A stretch of 6,280 nt of DNA from Chloroflexota bacterium. Lineage in GTDB: Bacteria; Chloroflexota; Dehalococcoidia; UBA2247; RBG-13-53-26. Shown piece after piece: positions 1 through 5,663 of the stretch (its first letter is position 1; each line of letters starts with the position of its first letter). A model generated the notes under the pieces. That model made no database searches. It saw only the letters and a list, made by a program, of their open reading frames with translations, and was not told where the DNA came from. A program made the position numbers and the translations under genes. The stretch is from positions 1-6,280 of the forward strand of contig QMOF01000135.1 in the NCBI GenBank assembly GCA_003650185.1, written 5' to 3'.

Positions 1-64
1 GCAATGACATCCCAGGACACGCCTTCCTCAAAGCCGGTCGCTGGTCCTGAGGCGCGGCCGTTCC

Positions 65-93
65 TTGACCGCCCCTGGTGGCAAAGGTATCAT
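65..93 (+). promoter_or_regulatory. Sigma-70-type promoter for the DUF2344 gene
   Basis: A -35 box TTGACC (65-70, 5 of 6 matches to consensus) and a -10 box TATCAT (88-93, 5 of 6) are separated by exactly 17 bp. The expected transcription start, 6 to 8 nt after the -10 box, falls at about 99-101, on or next to the ATG at 101. The mRNA would therefore be leaderless or nearly so. The prediction rests on sequence match alone. Confidence 0.6.
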
Positions 94-100
94 CAAATAA

Positions 101-751
101 ATGCAGCGGTTGCGCCTCAAGTTCTCCCGCGGGGACGAAGTCAAGTACATCTCCCACCTCGACCTCATGCGGCTGTGGGACCGGGCCCTTCGCCGGGCCC
201 GCATACCACTGGCCTACTCCGAGGGCTTCACACCCCACCCCAAGATATCTCTGGGCGCCCCCCTGCCGATTGGTGTCACCAGCGAAGCCGAACTGATGGA
301 CATCAGCCTGCGGAGACCGGTCTCCCCCAGCTTTCTTATCCGGAGCTTGCTCGGCCAGTTGCCATCTGGCGTCGACGTGCTCGAGGTAGAGCTGGTATCC
401 CTCAGTGCCCCTTCTCTGCAGTCGCAGGTCCGCTACGCTGAGTACCATGTGACCATCGAGACTCGCAGGGCCGAAAAAGAGCTGCAGGAGGCAATCGATT
501 CGCTGCTGCAAGCCGAGTCGCTCCCCTGGCAACACATGAGGGACACGGGGCCACGCCACTATGACCTGCGGCCTCTCATTCAGCACGTGTGGTTGGTGGG
601 CAGGCAAAGGGCGGACTCGTTCACACTGGGGATGCGACTGCGCTGCGGCCCTCAGGGGACGGGCAGGCCGGAGCAGGTCGCTGCGGCGCTTGGATTCACA
701 GAATATCCCGCCTCCATCCACCGCACCAGGCTTATTCTGGCCGAGACATAG
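101..751 (+). CDS. DUF2344 / radical SAM-linked protein (TIGR03936-like)
   Basis: A 216-residue cytosolic protein of unknown biochemical function. Members of this family are encoded next to, or fused to, a B12-type radical SAM protein, hence the name radical SAM-linked protein. The conserved N-terminal block is clear: YISHLDLMR at 16-24, RALRRARIPLAYSEG at 28-42, and TPHPKIS followed by PLPIGVTSEAE at 44-64. Length is normal for a stand-alone member. The ATG at 101 begins exactly where the family begins. The only Shine-Dalgarno candidate is AAAGGT at 83-88, 12 nt away and inside the predicted promoter, which fits a leaderless start. The radical SAM partner usually sits upstream, but the window begins too close to see it. 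The gene converges on the thyA-like gene with only 14 bp between the two stop codons. Family assignment is secure; function is unknown. Confidence 0.88.
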   Translation: MQRLRLKFSRGDEVKYISHLDLMRLWDRALRRARIPLAYSEGFTPHPKISLGAPLPIGVTSEAELMDISLRRPVSPSFLIRSLLGQLPSGVDVLEVELVSLSAPSLQSQVRYAEYHVTIETRRAEKELQEAIDSLLQAESLPWQHMRDTGPRHYDLRPLIQHVWLVGRQRADSFTLGMRLRCGPQGTGRPEQVAAALGFTEYPASIHRTRLILAET

Positions 752-765
752 AGGCTGCCTTCGGC

Positions 766-1413
766 CTAGTCGACGTGCGCCGCCAGCCGAGCCCACTCCC
801 AGGTGTGCTCGTACAGGTGCATGCCGCTGCTCAAGCAGATCATCTCGCCGTCATCCACCCCGATCTCGCTCGCCATGTACTCCTTCATCATCTGGAGCCC
901 GGCCAGGTTCGAGGGGAAGCCCCCCCACAGGTCCCAGGACCTGAAGTAGACCACGAAATGGAACTTCCCGTACCGGACCCTGGTGTGTATGCCCCTCAAG
1001 CATGGTGGATCGGACAGGTGGATCGAGTCCCGGCTCCCGACCGCCATATACGCTTGATTCGTGTTGTAGCCGCTTTCGCGGTACATCCTGATGACTTCGG
1101 GGATCTGGGACTCAAGGTCCTCTCCGTAGGTGTAGTCTTCGTGCTCTTCGCGGTACGAAGTCATGAGGTAGGGAAGGTATGATTCAACGTACTCTATGGT
1201 TGTCGGAGGAGATACACCCTGTGGTACATCGGGCACCAGGGGCCTGATGTACGGCTGCCTGATCTGCACCACTACCAGGTCAAGCTCCTTCCTCCTCTGG
1301 CCTACAAAGCTTCCCCGGTCTATGGTGTATTCATATCCCTTCTCTAGCACGCTGCGCAGGCAGAGGAACCAAGCTTCCGGGATGTCTCTGGCTTCGATTG
1401 TGGTCACCTGCAT
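766..1413 (-). CDS. Archaeal-type thymidylate synthase (ThyA superfamily)
   Basis: A 215-residue protein expected to methylate dUMP to dTMP with methylenetetrahydrofolate in the cytosol. The C-terminal half carries the ThyA core. The nucleophile is Cys138 in a DPPC motif, followed by RSWD at 158-161, the dUMP-selecting Asn169, and HLY with His199 and Tyr201. By memory of E. coli ThyA (Cys146, Arg166, Asp169, Asn177, His207, Tyr209), every one of these has the same offset of 8, so the spacing is identical. The N-terminal half is divergent: the position of the E. coli paired arginines 126/127 reads Thr-Asn, and the protein is shorter than bacterial ThyA. This resembles the methanogen-type ThyA family. 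The ATG at 1413 has an AGGGAG Shine-Dalgarno about 8 nt upstream. An in-frame upstream extension to 1491 is rejected because it lies inside dut. It is the last gene of the dcd-dut cluster, 13 nt after dut. Confidence 0.82.
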   Translation of the reverse strand: MQVTTIEARDIPEAWFLCLRSVLEKGYEYTIDRGSFVGQRRKELDLVVVQIRQPYIRPLVPDVPQGVSPPTTIEYVESYLPYLMTSYREEHEDYTYGEDLESQIPEVIRMYRESGYNTNQAYMAVGSRDSIHLSDPPCLRGIHTRVRYGKFHFVVYFRSWDLWGGFPSNLAGLQMMKEYMASEIGVDDGEMICLSSGMHLYEHTWEWARLAAHVD

Positions 1414-1426
1414 TGAAGTCTCCCTG

Positions 1427-1882
1427 CTACAGCCCGGTCGACCCGAAGCCCGATGGACCGCGGGATGTCTCTTCCAGTTGCTCCAGGACATGTACCCGGG
1501 CTTCGATCACCGGTATTATCATGAGCTGGGCGATGCGGTCGCCCCGGCTGACCCTGTACGGCGCGCCACCGAGGTTCTTCAACTCCACCATGACTTCTCC
1601 GCGGTAGTCGCAGTCAATCCAACCCGCCCCCACCTCAATGTTTGATTTCACTGACAACCCGGAACGGGACGCGATCCTGCCGACCGTGCCCTGCGGCAAC
1701 TGAAGGACGATACCGGTGGGCACGGTGCCGCGGCCCACCTCGGCCCGTCCGTCGGCATCACAGCGGGTGGGCGGTATCTCCACCTCCTCTGCGGCGTACA
1801 GGTCGAACCCGGCGCTGCCCGGGGTCATCTTCTGGGGAGGCCGTGCCCCTGGACGGACCAGCTTGACTCCAATCTCAGCCAC
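1427..1882 (-). CDS. dut: Deoxyuridine 5'-triphosphate nucleotidohydrolase (dUTPase)
   Basis: A 151-residue trimeric-type dUTPase that hydrolyses dUTP to dUMP and pyrophosphate, keeping uracil out of DNA and supplying substrate for thymidylate synthase. All five family motifs are present in order: PGSAGFDLYA (21-30), GRIASRSGLSVKSNI (68-82), GWIDCDYRGEV with catalytic Asp90 (87-97), GDRIAQLMI (114-122) and the C-terminal P-loop-like RGPSGFGSTG (141-150). The length is typical. The start is GTG at 1882, preceded by GAGGTGATC, a near-perfect complement to the 16S rRNA 3' end, with about 7 nt spacing. It lies 95 nt after dcd and 13 nt before the thyA-like gene, which it directly feeds with dUMP. 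No convincing own promoter is visible in the gap after dcd, so co-transcription from the dcd promoter is likely. Confidence 0.96.
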   Translation of the reverse strand: MAEIGVKLVRPGARPPQKMTPGSAGFDLYAAEEVEIPPTRCDADGRAEVGRGTVPTGIVLQLPQGTVGRIASRSGLSVKSNIEVGAGWIDCDYRGEVMVELKNLGGAPYRVSRGDRIAQLMIIPVIEARVHVLEQLEETSRGPSGFGSTGL

Positions 1883-1954
1883 CTGATCACCTCAAGACAC
1901 GATTTGCTTAAGAAGTACTTGCTTCGGCCAAGACAACCGCGGACACGTCACTGC

Positions 1955-1974
1955 GAAAACCACGAACGCGTGGT
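1955..1974 (-). terminator. Small hairpin with short T-run between dcd and dut
   Basis: On the minus strand, right after the dcd stop codon, ACCACG and CGTGGT (1969-1974 and 1959-1964) can form a 6-bp stem with a 4-nt loop, followed by TTTT (1955-1958). This looks like a weak intrinsic terminator. It could instead be an mRNA-processing or stabilising hairpin that sets dcd apart from dut. The T-run is short, so read-through is expected. Confidence 0.35.
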
Positions 1975-1977
1975 CAC

Positions 1978-2559
1978 TCACCGGCTGCCGGTGTGAGGGC
2001 CGCGTTGCTGGGTCACCCTTGGCCCCGTCTGCCCATGGTACCTGGAGACCGCCCCATCGTAGGACAGGTCCGCCGGGGAGCTCAGCTCATGGAACAGTAT
2101 CTGACATATCCGCACACCGGGGTAGAGGGCCACCGGAATCTCGCTGACGTTGCTCACCTCCAGCGTAAGCTTCCCCTTCCAGCCGGGGTCTATCTTACCG
2201 GCAGTGTGGGGCAGTACGCCGATCCGCGCCAGGCTGCTCCTTCCCTGGAGCTCGCCGCACAGATCGGATGGAATTTCCACCCACTCCGTGGTGGAGCAGA
2301 TGATAACCTTGCCCGGGTGAAGAATGAGAGGCGCATCCTGGCTCACCCTGAGCGGATCGGTGACCGCTGGCAGGTAGTTGGGGTCTTCCCTAATGAGCCG
2401 GTAGTCGATAAAGGCACACCTGGAGGTGTTGAACACCCGGATTTCGTCACCAAGGGTGAGGTCCACCGAGGCACCTCCGAAGCTTGACCTCGCGGGCAAG
2501 GGTTCAATCTTTATGCTACCTTCCTGCAGCCGCCGCCATATGTCTACATTGGACAACAT
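1978..2559 (-). CDS. dcd: dCTP deaminase
   Basis: A 193-residue cytosolic enzyme of the dCTP deaminase/dUTPase fold, converting dCTP to dUTP, which the adjacent dUTPase turns into dUMP. Recognisable elements are GASVDLTLGDEIRVF (29-43), the active-site block GRSSLARIGVLPH (106-118), TAGKIDPGWKGKLTLEVSN with the catalytic glutamate Glu134 (119-137), and a nucleotide-covering tail YHGQTGP (174-180). Length equals that of E. coli Dcd as recalled. The start at ATG 2559 is favoured by a GGGGGTGA Shine-Dalgarno 5 nt upstream and by a promoter ending about 68 nt upstream. The open frame runs 91 codons further upstream but has no family similarity. One oddity is that the loop between His118 and Ala120 reads HTAG, whereas family members I recall have one more residue there (HVTA, HSTAG, HQTAG). 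Whether it also has dUTPase activity, as in bifunctional relatives, cannot be told from sequence. Confidence 0.93.
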   Translation of the reverse strand: MLSNVDIWRRLQEGSIKIEPLPARSSFGGASVDLTLGDEIRVFNTSRCAFIDYRLIREDPNYLPAVTDPLRVSQDAPLILHPGKVIICSTTEWVEIPSDLCGELQGRSSLARIGVLPHTAGKIDPGWKGKLTLEVSNVSEIPVALYPGVRICQILFHELSSPADLSYDGAVSRYHGQTGPRVTQQRGPHTGSR

Positions 2560-2626
2560 TGCGTCACCCCCATATTGAGTGTGAAGGAACGTGGGCAGGC
2601 CGGGATGCCGAGTTACATTGGTGAGG

Positions 2627-2655
2627 ATTATAGCCGACCGGCGGACCCCCTTCAA
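2627..2655 (-). promoter_or_regulatory. Sigma-70-type promoter for dcd-dut-thyA-like cluster
   Basis: Read on the minus strand, a -35 box TTGAAG (2650-2655, 4 of 6) and a perfect -10 box TATAAT (2627-2632) are separated by exactly 17 bp. Transcription should start near 2620, leaving a leader of about 60 nt before the dcd ATG at 2559. This is the best promoter match in the window by its -10 box. Confidence 0.7.
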
Positions 2656-2684
2656 GGCGCAAGACTCCTGCGCGCGGCTTTGCC

Positions 2685-2719
2685 CCACCGGTGGACATGA
2701 AGACGGCACCTGCCGGCAG
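2685..2719. promoter_or_regulatory. Two 10-bp palindromes between divergent promoters
   Basis: CCACCGGTGG (2685-2694) and CTGCCGGCAG (2710-2719) are both perfect 10-bp palindromes, with centres 25 bp apart. They lie between the -35 box of the dcd promoter (ending 2655) and that of the radical SAM promoter (starting 2788), where an operator shared by the two genes would sit. They do not share one sequence beyond the central CCGG, and in GC-rich DNA such palindromes can occur by chance. An operator role is a guess. Confidence 0.25.
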
Positions 2720-2787
2720 CGGCGAAACGGTCGACTCCTCCACGGGCCTGTCACCGCGCGCTGATGCTGCCACCGCCTTCGCAAGGC

Positions 2788-2816
2788 TTGAACCAACGCG
2801 TCGCAGTGACTATACT
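2788..2816 (+). promoter_or_regulatory. Sigma-70-type promoter for the radical SAM/SPASM gene
   Basis: A -35 box TTGAAC (2788-2793, 4 of 6) and a -10 box TATACT (2811-2816, 5 of 6) are separated by 17 bp. The expected start is near 2823, giving a leader of about 29 nt that contains the GAGGGGGA ribosome binding site (2838-2845) before the GTG at 2852. With a start there, an ATG at 2831 would have almost no leader and no ribosome binding site, which supports GTG 2852. Confidence 0.65.
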
Positions 2817-2851
2817 GTTGAAGGGCATTCATGTTCCGAGGGGGATTTTCT

Positions 2852-3952
2852 GTGAACGTAGTACCGCCGTTTCTTGTTTCCTACAGCATCACCAGCAAGT
2901 GCAACCTCGCCTGCCGCCACTGCTATAGCGAGTCCACTGAACAAGCCGGGAAGGACGACCTGCCCACCGGTGACGCAATGCGGATCGTGGACAGCCTAGC
3001 CGATTGGGGCATAGGCCTGCTGATCTTCGATGGTGGCGAACCGTTGTGTCGCGAAGACTTCTTCGATATCGCCCGCTATGCCTCCGCCAGAGGCATAAGG
3101 ACCGTCATCGGCAGCAACGGTACCATGATAGACAGGGCCACTGCCGCTAGCCTGGTACAGGCCGGTGTCCGCACAGTGGCCATCTCGGTCGATGGCGCCA
3201 GGGCAGAGACCCACGACTGGTTCCGCGGCAAGGAGGGAGCCTTCGAGCAGGCGCTGGCCGGAGCGGCCGCCTGCAAGGCAGAGGGGCTACCCTTCCAGTT
3301 CAACACGGTCATCAGAACACAGACCTTGCCCGAGATACCGGAGATGCTCCGGCTTGCCGTGGAAACCGGCGCCGATGCCGTCGAGCTCTTCGACCTGGTG
3401 CTGGCGGGCAGGGCCCGTACCGATTGCCAGGACCAAGTGCTCAGTAACGAGCAGAGGCAGGAGGTCATGGAGTGGCTGGCCGGGGTGCAGGTGGACTATC
3501 CGCTCCTGATCAGAGTCCCCGCCTGCCCCATGTACCCTATCATCCTGAAGCAGCGGGACATTCGCCCCAAGCACATCCCGGCGCCGATGCTGGCAAGAAT
3601 ACCCTACTACGGCAGGGGCTGCGCTGCCGGTATGCCCTCCGGCTACCTGGTCATAAGGGCAAACGGAGAGTTGAACCCGTGCATGTTGCTCCAGGTCAAT
3701 CTGGGCAACGCTGCCGATGTCGACCTCAAAGAGGTGTGGCAGGGTTCGCCACTACTGGCCCAGCTCCGCAGCAGAGAATTGCTGAAAGGCGCGTGCGGTG
3801 CCTGCGACTACCGGGACACGTGTGCCGGATGCAGAGGCAGAGCGTATGAGGAGACCGGGGACATGCTGGCCTCCGATCCTGGTTGCTGGCTCACCGGAGC
3901 GGCCATCCATCCTGAGGAGGCTGCGCCCCGCAGCTCAGGCAGGCCCTTGTGA
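2852..3952 (+). CDS. Radical SAM/SPASM domain protein, AhbD/NirJ-like
   Basis: A 366-residue cytosolic iron-sulfur enzyme. The N-terminal radical SAM domain binds a [4Fe-4S] cluster through Cys17, Cys21 and Cys24 (CX3CX2C) and S-adenosylmethionine through GGEP at 61-64. The C-terminal SPASM domain has the full cysteine pattern for auxiliary clusters: Cys257, Cys277 (after Gly272), Cys315, Cys318, Cys324, Cys327 and Cys345. The segment from GCAAG (256-260) to DPGCW (342-346), including CRGRAYEETGD, closely resembles AhbD and NirJ, radical SAM enzymes of alternative heme and heme d1 synthesis. Related SPASM proteins also modify peptides, and no heme gene or precursor peptide is visible nearby, so the substrate is open. 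The GTG at 2852 is preferred over an ATG at 2831 because GAGGGGGA lies 6 nt upstream. It is transcribed divergently from dcd, and is probably monocistronic since rpsU has its own promoter. Confidence 0.88.
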   Translation: MNVVPPFLVSYSITSKCNLACRHCYSESTEQAGKDDLPTGDAMRIVDSLADWGIGLLIFDGGEPLCREDFFDIARYASARGIRTVIGSNGTMIDRATAASLVQAGVRTVAISVDGARAETHDWFRGKEGAFEQALAGAAACKAEGLPFQFNTVIRTQTLPEIPEMLRLAVETGADAVELFDLVLAGRARTDCQDQVLSNEQRQEVMEWLAGVQVDYPLLIRVPACPMYPIILKQRDIRPKHIPAPMLARIPYYGRGCAAGMPSGYLVIRANGELNPCMLLQVNLGNAADVDLKEVWQGSPLLAQLRSRELLKGACGACDYRDTCAGCRGRAYEETGDMLASDPGCWLTGAAIHPEEAAPRSSGRPL

Positions 3953-3962
3953 GCAGCCTGCC
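3938..3962 (+). other. Stem-loop at the end of the radical SAM gene
   Basis: GGCAGGC (3938-3944) and GCCTGCC (3956-3962) are perfectly complementary and can form a 7-bp GC-rich stem with an 11-nt loop that contains the TGA stop codon (3950-3952). No T-run follows, so it is not a standard intrinsic terminator. A second possible stem, GGTCCC (4004-4009) with GGGACC (4026-4031), lies downstream, also without a T-run. The 192-bp gap up to rpsU otherwise holds only the rpsU promoter. Confidence 0.35.
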
Positions 3963-4079
3963 GGGGCGGCACAGGGGCATGACACCCCCATCCCCACGGA
4001 CCTGGTCCCGCCGGGGCGACCCGCAGGGACCCCAGACTACCCGGTGGACAAATATGTAGGGAACAGGCAAATCGCCAAC

Positions 4080-4108
4080 TTGACGCCTCGTTGGGCAAAA
4101 GATAGAAT
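4080..4108 (+). promoter_or_regulatory. Sigma-70-type promoter for rpsU-yqeY-purQ
   Basis: A -35 box TTGACG (4080-4085, 5 of 6) and a -10 box TAGAAT (4103-4108, 5 of 6) have an exact 17-bp spacer. Transcription should start near 4115, about 30 nt before the rpsU GTG at 4145. The leader contains a strong Shine-Dalgarno stretch starting AGGAGG at 4128. Confidence 0.72.
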
Positions 4109-4144
4109 ACGTGGCGAATGCGTAAATAGGAGGGGGGATGGTAT

Positions 4145-4339
4145 GTGACTCGTGTCATTGCTGGTGAGACAGAAAGCTTCGAGAGCTTGCTGCGCCGATT
4201 CAGCAAGAAAGTGCAGCAGGATGGCGTTCTCGCCGAGATTCGTCGGCGAGGGTCCTACGAGAAGCCGAGTGTAAAACGCAAGAAGAAAGAAGCCACCAAG
4301 AGGCGGAAGAGCGCGAGAAGCTCCAGAAGCCGCAGCTAG
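4145..4339 (+). CDS. rpsU: Small ribosomal subunit protein bS21
   Basis: A 64-residue basic protein of the 30S ribosomal subunit, located near the 16S rRNA 3' end and involved in translation initiation. The family pattern is complete: [11 protein letters not shown] (12-22), GVLAEIRRR (27-35) and [11 protein letters not shown] (38-48), followed by a Lys/Arg/Ser-rich tail. The start is GTG at 4145. An AGGAGG run (4128-4133) continued by Gs to 4137 lies 7 to 11 nt upstream. An ATG at 4138 is out of frame. It has its own promoter and is followed by yqeY after 13 nt, the usual rpsU-yqeY arrangement of many bacteria. Confidence 0.95.
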   Translation: MTRVIAGETESFESLLRRFSKKVQQDGVLAEIRRRGSYEKPSVKRKKKEATKRRKSARSSRSRS

Positions 4340-4352
4340 CGGGGATCACAAG

Positions 4353-4802
4353 GTGTCTTTGTTACAAAGGCTCAGAGAGGACCTCAATACGGCCCTGAAG
4401 AAAGGGGAGAAGGAGCGGGTGTCCACCCTCAGGCTGTTGCTGTCGAACATACGAAATGCCGAAATAGCCAAGGGCGCTTCCCTGGATGAACCAGACCTGT
4501 TGGGAGTCATCTCGAAGCAGGCAAAGCAGCACCGAGAGAGCATTGAGTCCTTTCGCAACGGAGGACGCGAGGACCTGGCGTCCAAAGAGGAGAGGGAGCT
4601 GGCTGTCCTTCTTGAGTATCTACCGCAGCAGATGTCCTCGGAAGAGATCGCTACAGCCGCCCGAAAGGTGATTGAAGAAGTAGGGGCAAGGGGGCCCGGC
4701 GATAAGGGCAAGGTAATGGGCAAGCTCATGCCGCAGTTGAAAGGCAAAGCTGACGGCGCTCAGGTCAATTCTATCGTATCGGAGCTCCTTGCAGGCCTGT
4801 AA
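4353..4802 (+). CDS. yqeY: GatB/YqeY domain-containing protein
   Basis: A 149-residue protein of the YqeY family, related to the C-terminal tRNA-binding domain of GatB, a subunit of the tRNA-dependent amidotransferase. The stand-alone protein's role is not firmly known. Typical blocks are present: LNTALKKGEKERVSTLRLL (11-29), SFRNGGREDL (66-75), EYLPQQMS (88-95) and KGKVMGKLMPQLKGKADG (118-135), in a normal-length protein. The start is GTG at 4353, with GGGGATCA (4341-4348) as ribosome binding site close upstream. It sits 13 nt after rpsU and only 6 nt before the first possible start of purQ, so all three genes are likely co-transcribed from the promoter at 4080. Confidence 0.94.
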   Translation: MSLLQRLREDLNTALKKGEKERVSTLRLLLSNIRNAEIAKGASLDEPDLLGVISKQAKQHRESIESFRNGGREDLASKEERELAVLLEYLPQQMSSEEIATAARKVIEEVGARGPGDKGKVMGKLMPQLKGKADGAQVNSIVSELLAGL

Positions 4803-4808
4803 GTTTTC

Positions 4809-5570
4809 ATGCTGGAGCGCCCCTCTGCTCACGGCGCTCTGTTCTGCGTTGTCCAAGACTGGAAGTTGAGATTTGGTATAGTCGTTTTCCCCGGGACCTG
4901 GAGTGACAGGGATTGCTACTACGCGGTAGCGGACATCCTGGGTCACCGTGCTGACTACATCTGGCACCGCGATACCGATCTTTCCGGCTACGACTGTGTC
5001 ATCCTTCCGGGTGGTTTTTCCTACGGTGACTACCTTCGCGCCGGTGCCATTGCCCGTTTCTCTCCTGTCATGGTAGAGATCGAACGTTTCGCCCGGCGGG
5101 GTGGATTCGTCATCGGTATCTGCAACGGATTTCAGGTCCTGTGCGAAGCCGGGCTGCTGCCCGGCTGTCTCATGACCAACAGCCACCTCCAGTACCGGTG
5201 CCAGTGGGTCTACATGAGGGTAGAAAACGCAGCGCTGCCCTTCACCTCTCTGTGCCACCAAGGCCAACTCCTGCACATCCCCATATCCCATTATGACGGC
5301 AGATACTACGCCGATGAAGCCACTCTGTCCGAGTTGGAGTCGAACGGACGGATCGTCTTCCGGTACTGTAATCCAGACGGCGAGATCACCGACGAAGCCA
5401 ACCCGAACGGCTCTGCGCACAATATCGCCGGGATCACCAACCCTGAGGGCAATGTCCTGGGCATGATGCCCCACCCGGAGCGTGCCTGCGAAGAGCTCAT
5501 CGGGGGGACAGACGGCAACCTTGTTTTTCAATCGCTCTCCCGCTTCCTGGTGACAGGTCGGCATGCGTGA
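4809..5570 (+). CDS. purQ: Phosphoribosylformylglycinamidine synthase, glutaminase subunit PurQ
   Basis: The class I glutamine amidotransferase subunit of FGAM synthase. It releases ammonia from glutamine for step four of purine synthesis, working with PurL and PurS, neither of which is visible here. From ATG 4809 the protein has 253 residues. The nucleophile is Cys105 in GICNGFQ, and the rest of the triad is His222 and Glu224 in MPHPER. The block LPGGFSYGDYLRAGAIARFSP (65-85) is diagnostic. The start is uncertain: similarity begins at RFGIVVFPGT, 20 residues in, where a TTG at 4866 would give a 234-residue protein closer to usual PurQ lengths. Neither start has a good ribosome binding site. 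ATG 4809 is kept because it lies 6 nt after the yqeY stop, which allows translational coupling. Near the N-terminus, GTWSDRD replaces the GTNCDRD pattern I recall for the family. Confidence 0.93.
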   Translation: MLERPSAHGALFCVVQDWKLRFGIVVFPGTWSDRDCYYAVADILGHRADYIWHRDTDLSGYDCVILPGGFSYGDYLRAGAIARFSPVMVEIERFARRGGFVIGICNGFQVLCEAGLLPGCLMTNSHLQYRCQWVYMRVENAALPFTSLCHQGQLLHIPISHYDGRYYADEATLSELESNGRIVFRYCNPDGEITDEANPNGSAHNIAGITNPEGNVLGMMPHPERACEELIGGTDGNLVFQSLSRFLVTGRHA

Positions 5571-5663
5571 GAGCCAACGCCTGCCGTCTGCAGCTGCGCG
5601 CCGGGTGGCTGCGCCGAGGAGGCAGAGGAGTGGACGGGCCGTTGTGTGGCGCCTTTCGCAAAC

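Noticed and set aside
3..50. A 15-codon frame ending in TGA that could be the tail of an upstream gene, possibly the radical SAM partner of DUF2344.
   Set aside because: It is too short to recognise and contains no family motif; it was not listed as a gene.
4..441. A 145-codon plus-strand open frame overlapping the DUF2344 gene.
   Set aside because: Its sequence is Pro/Arg/His-rich and looks like a frame shadow of the conserved DUF2344 gene.
751..768. A possible bidirectional terminator between the convergent DUF2344 and thyA-like genes.
   Set aside because: Only a 4-bp AGGC/GCCT pairing fits in the 14-bp gap and there is no T-run on either strand.
2560..2832. A 91-residue in-frame N-terminal extension of dcd.
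   Set aside because: Dcd normally starts at the MLSN-type N-terminus. A Shine-Dalgarno and a TATAAT promoter lie inside the extension, and the extended sequence has no family similarity.
3953..4079. An intrinsic terminator for the radical SAM gene.
   Set aside because: GC-rich stems can be drawn, but no run of T follows any of them; factor-dependent termination cannot be judged by eye.
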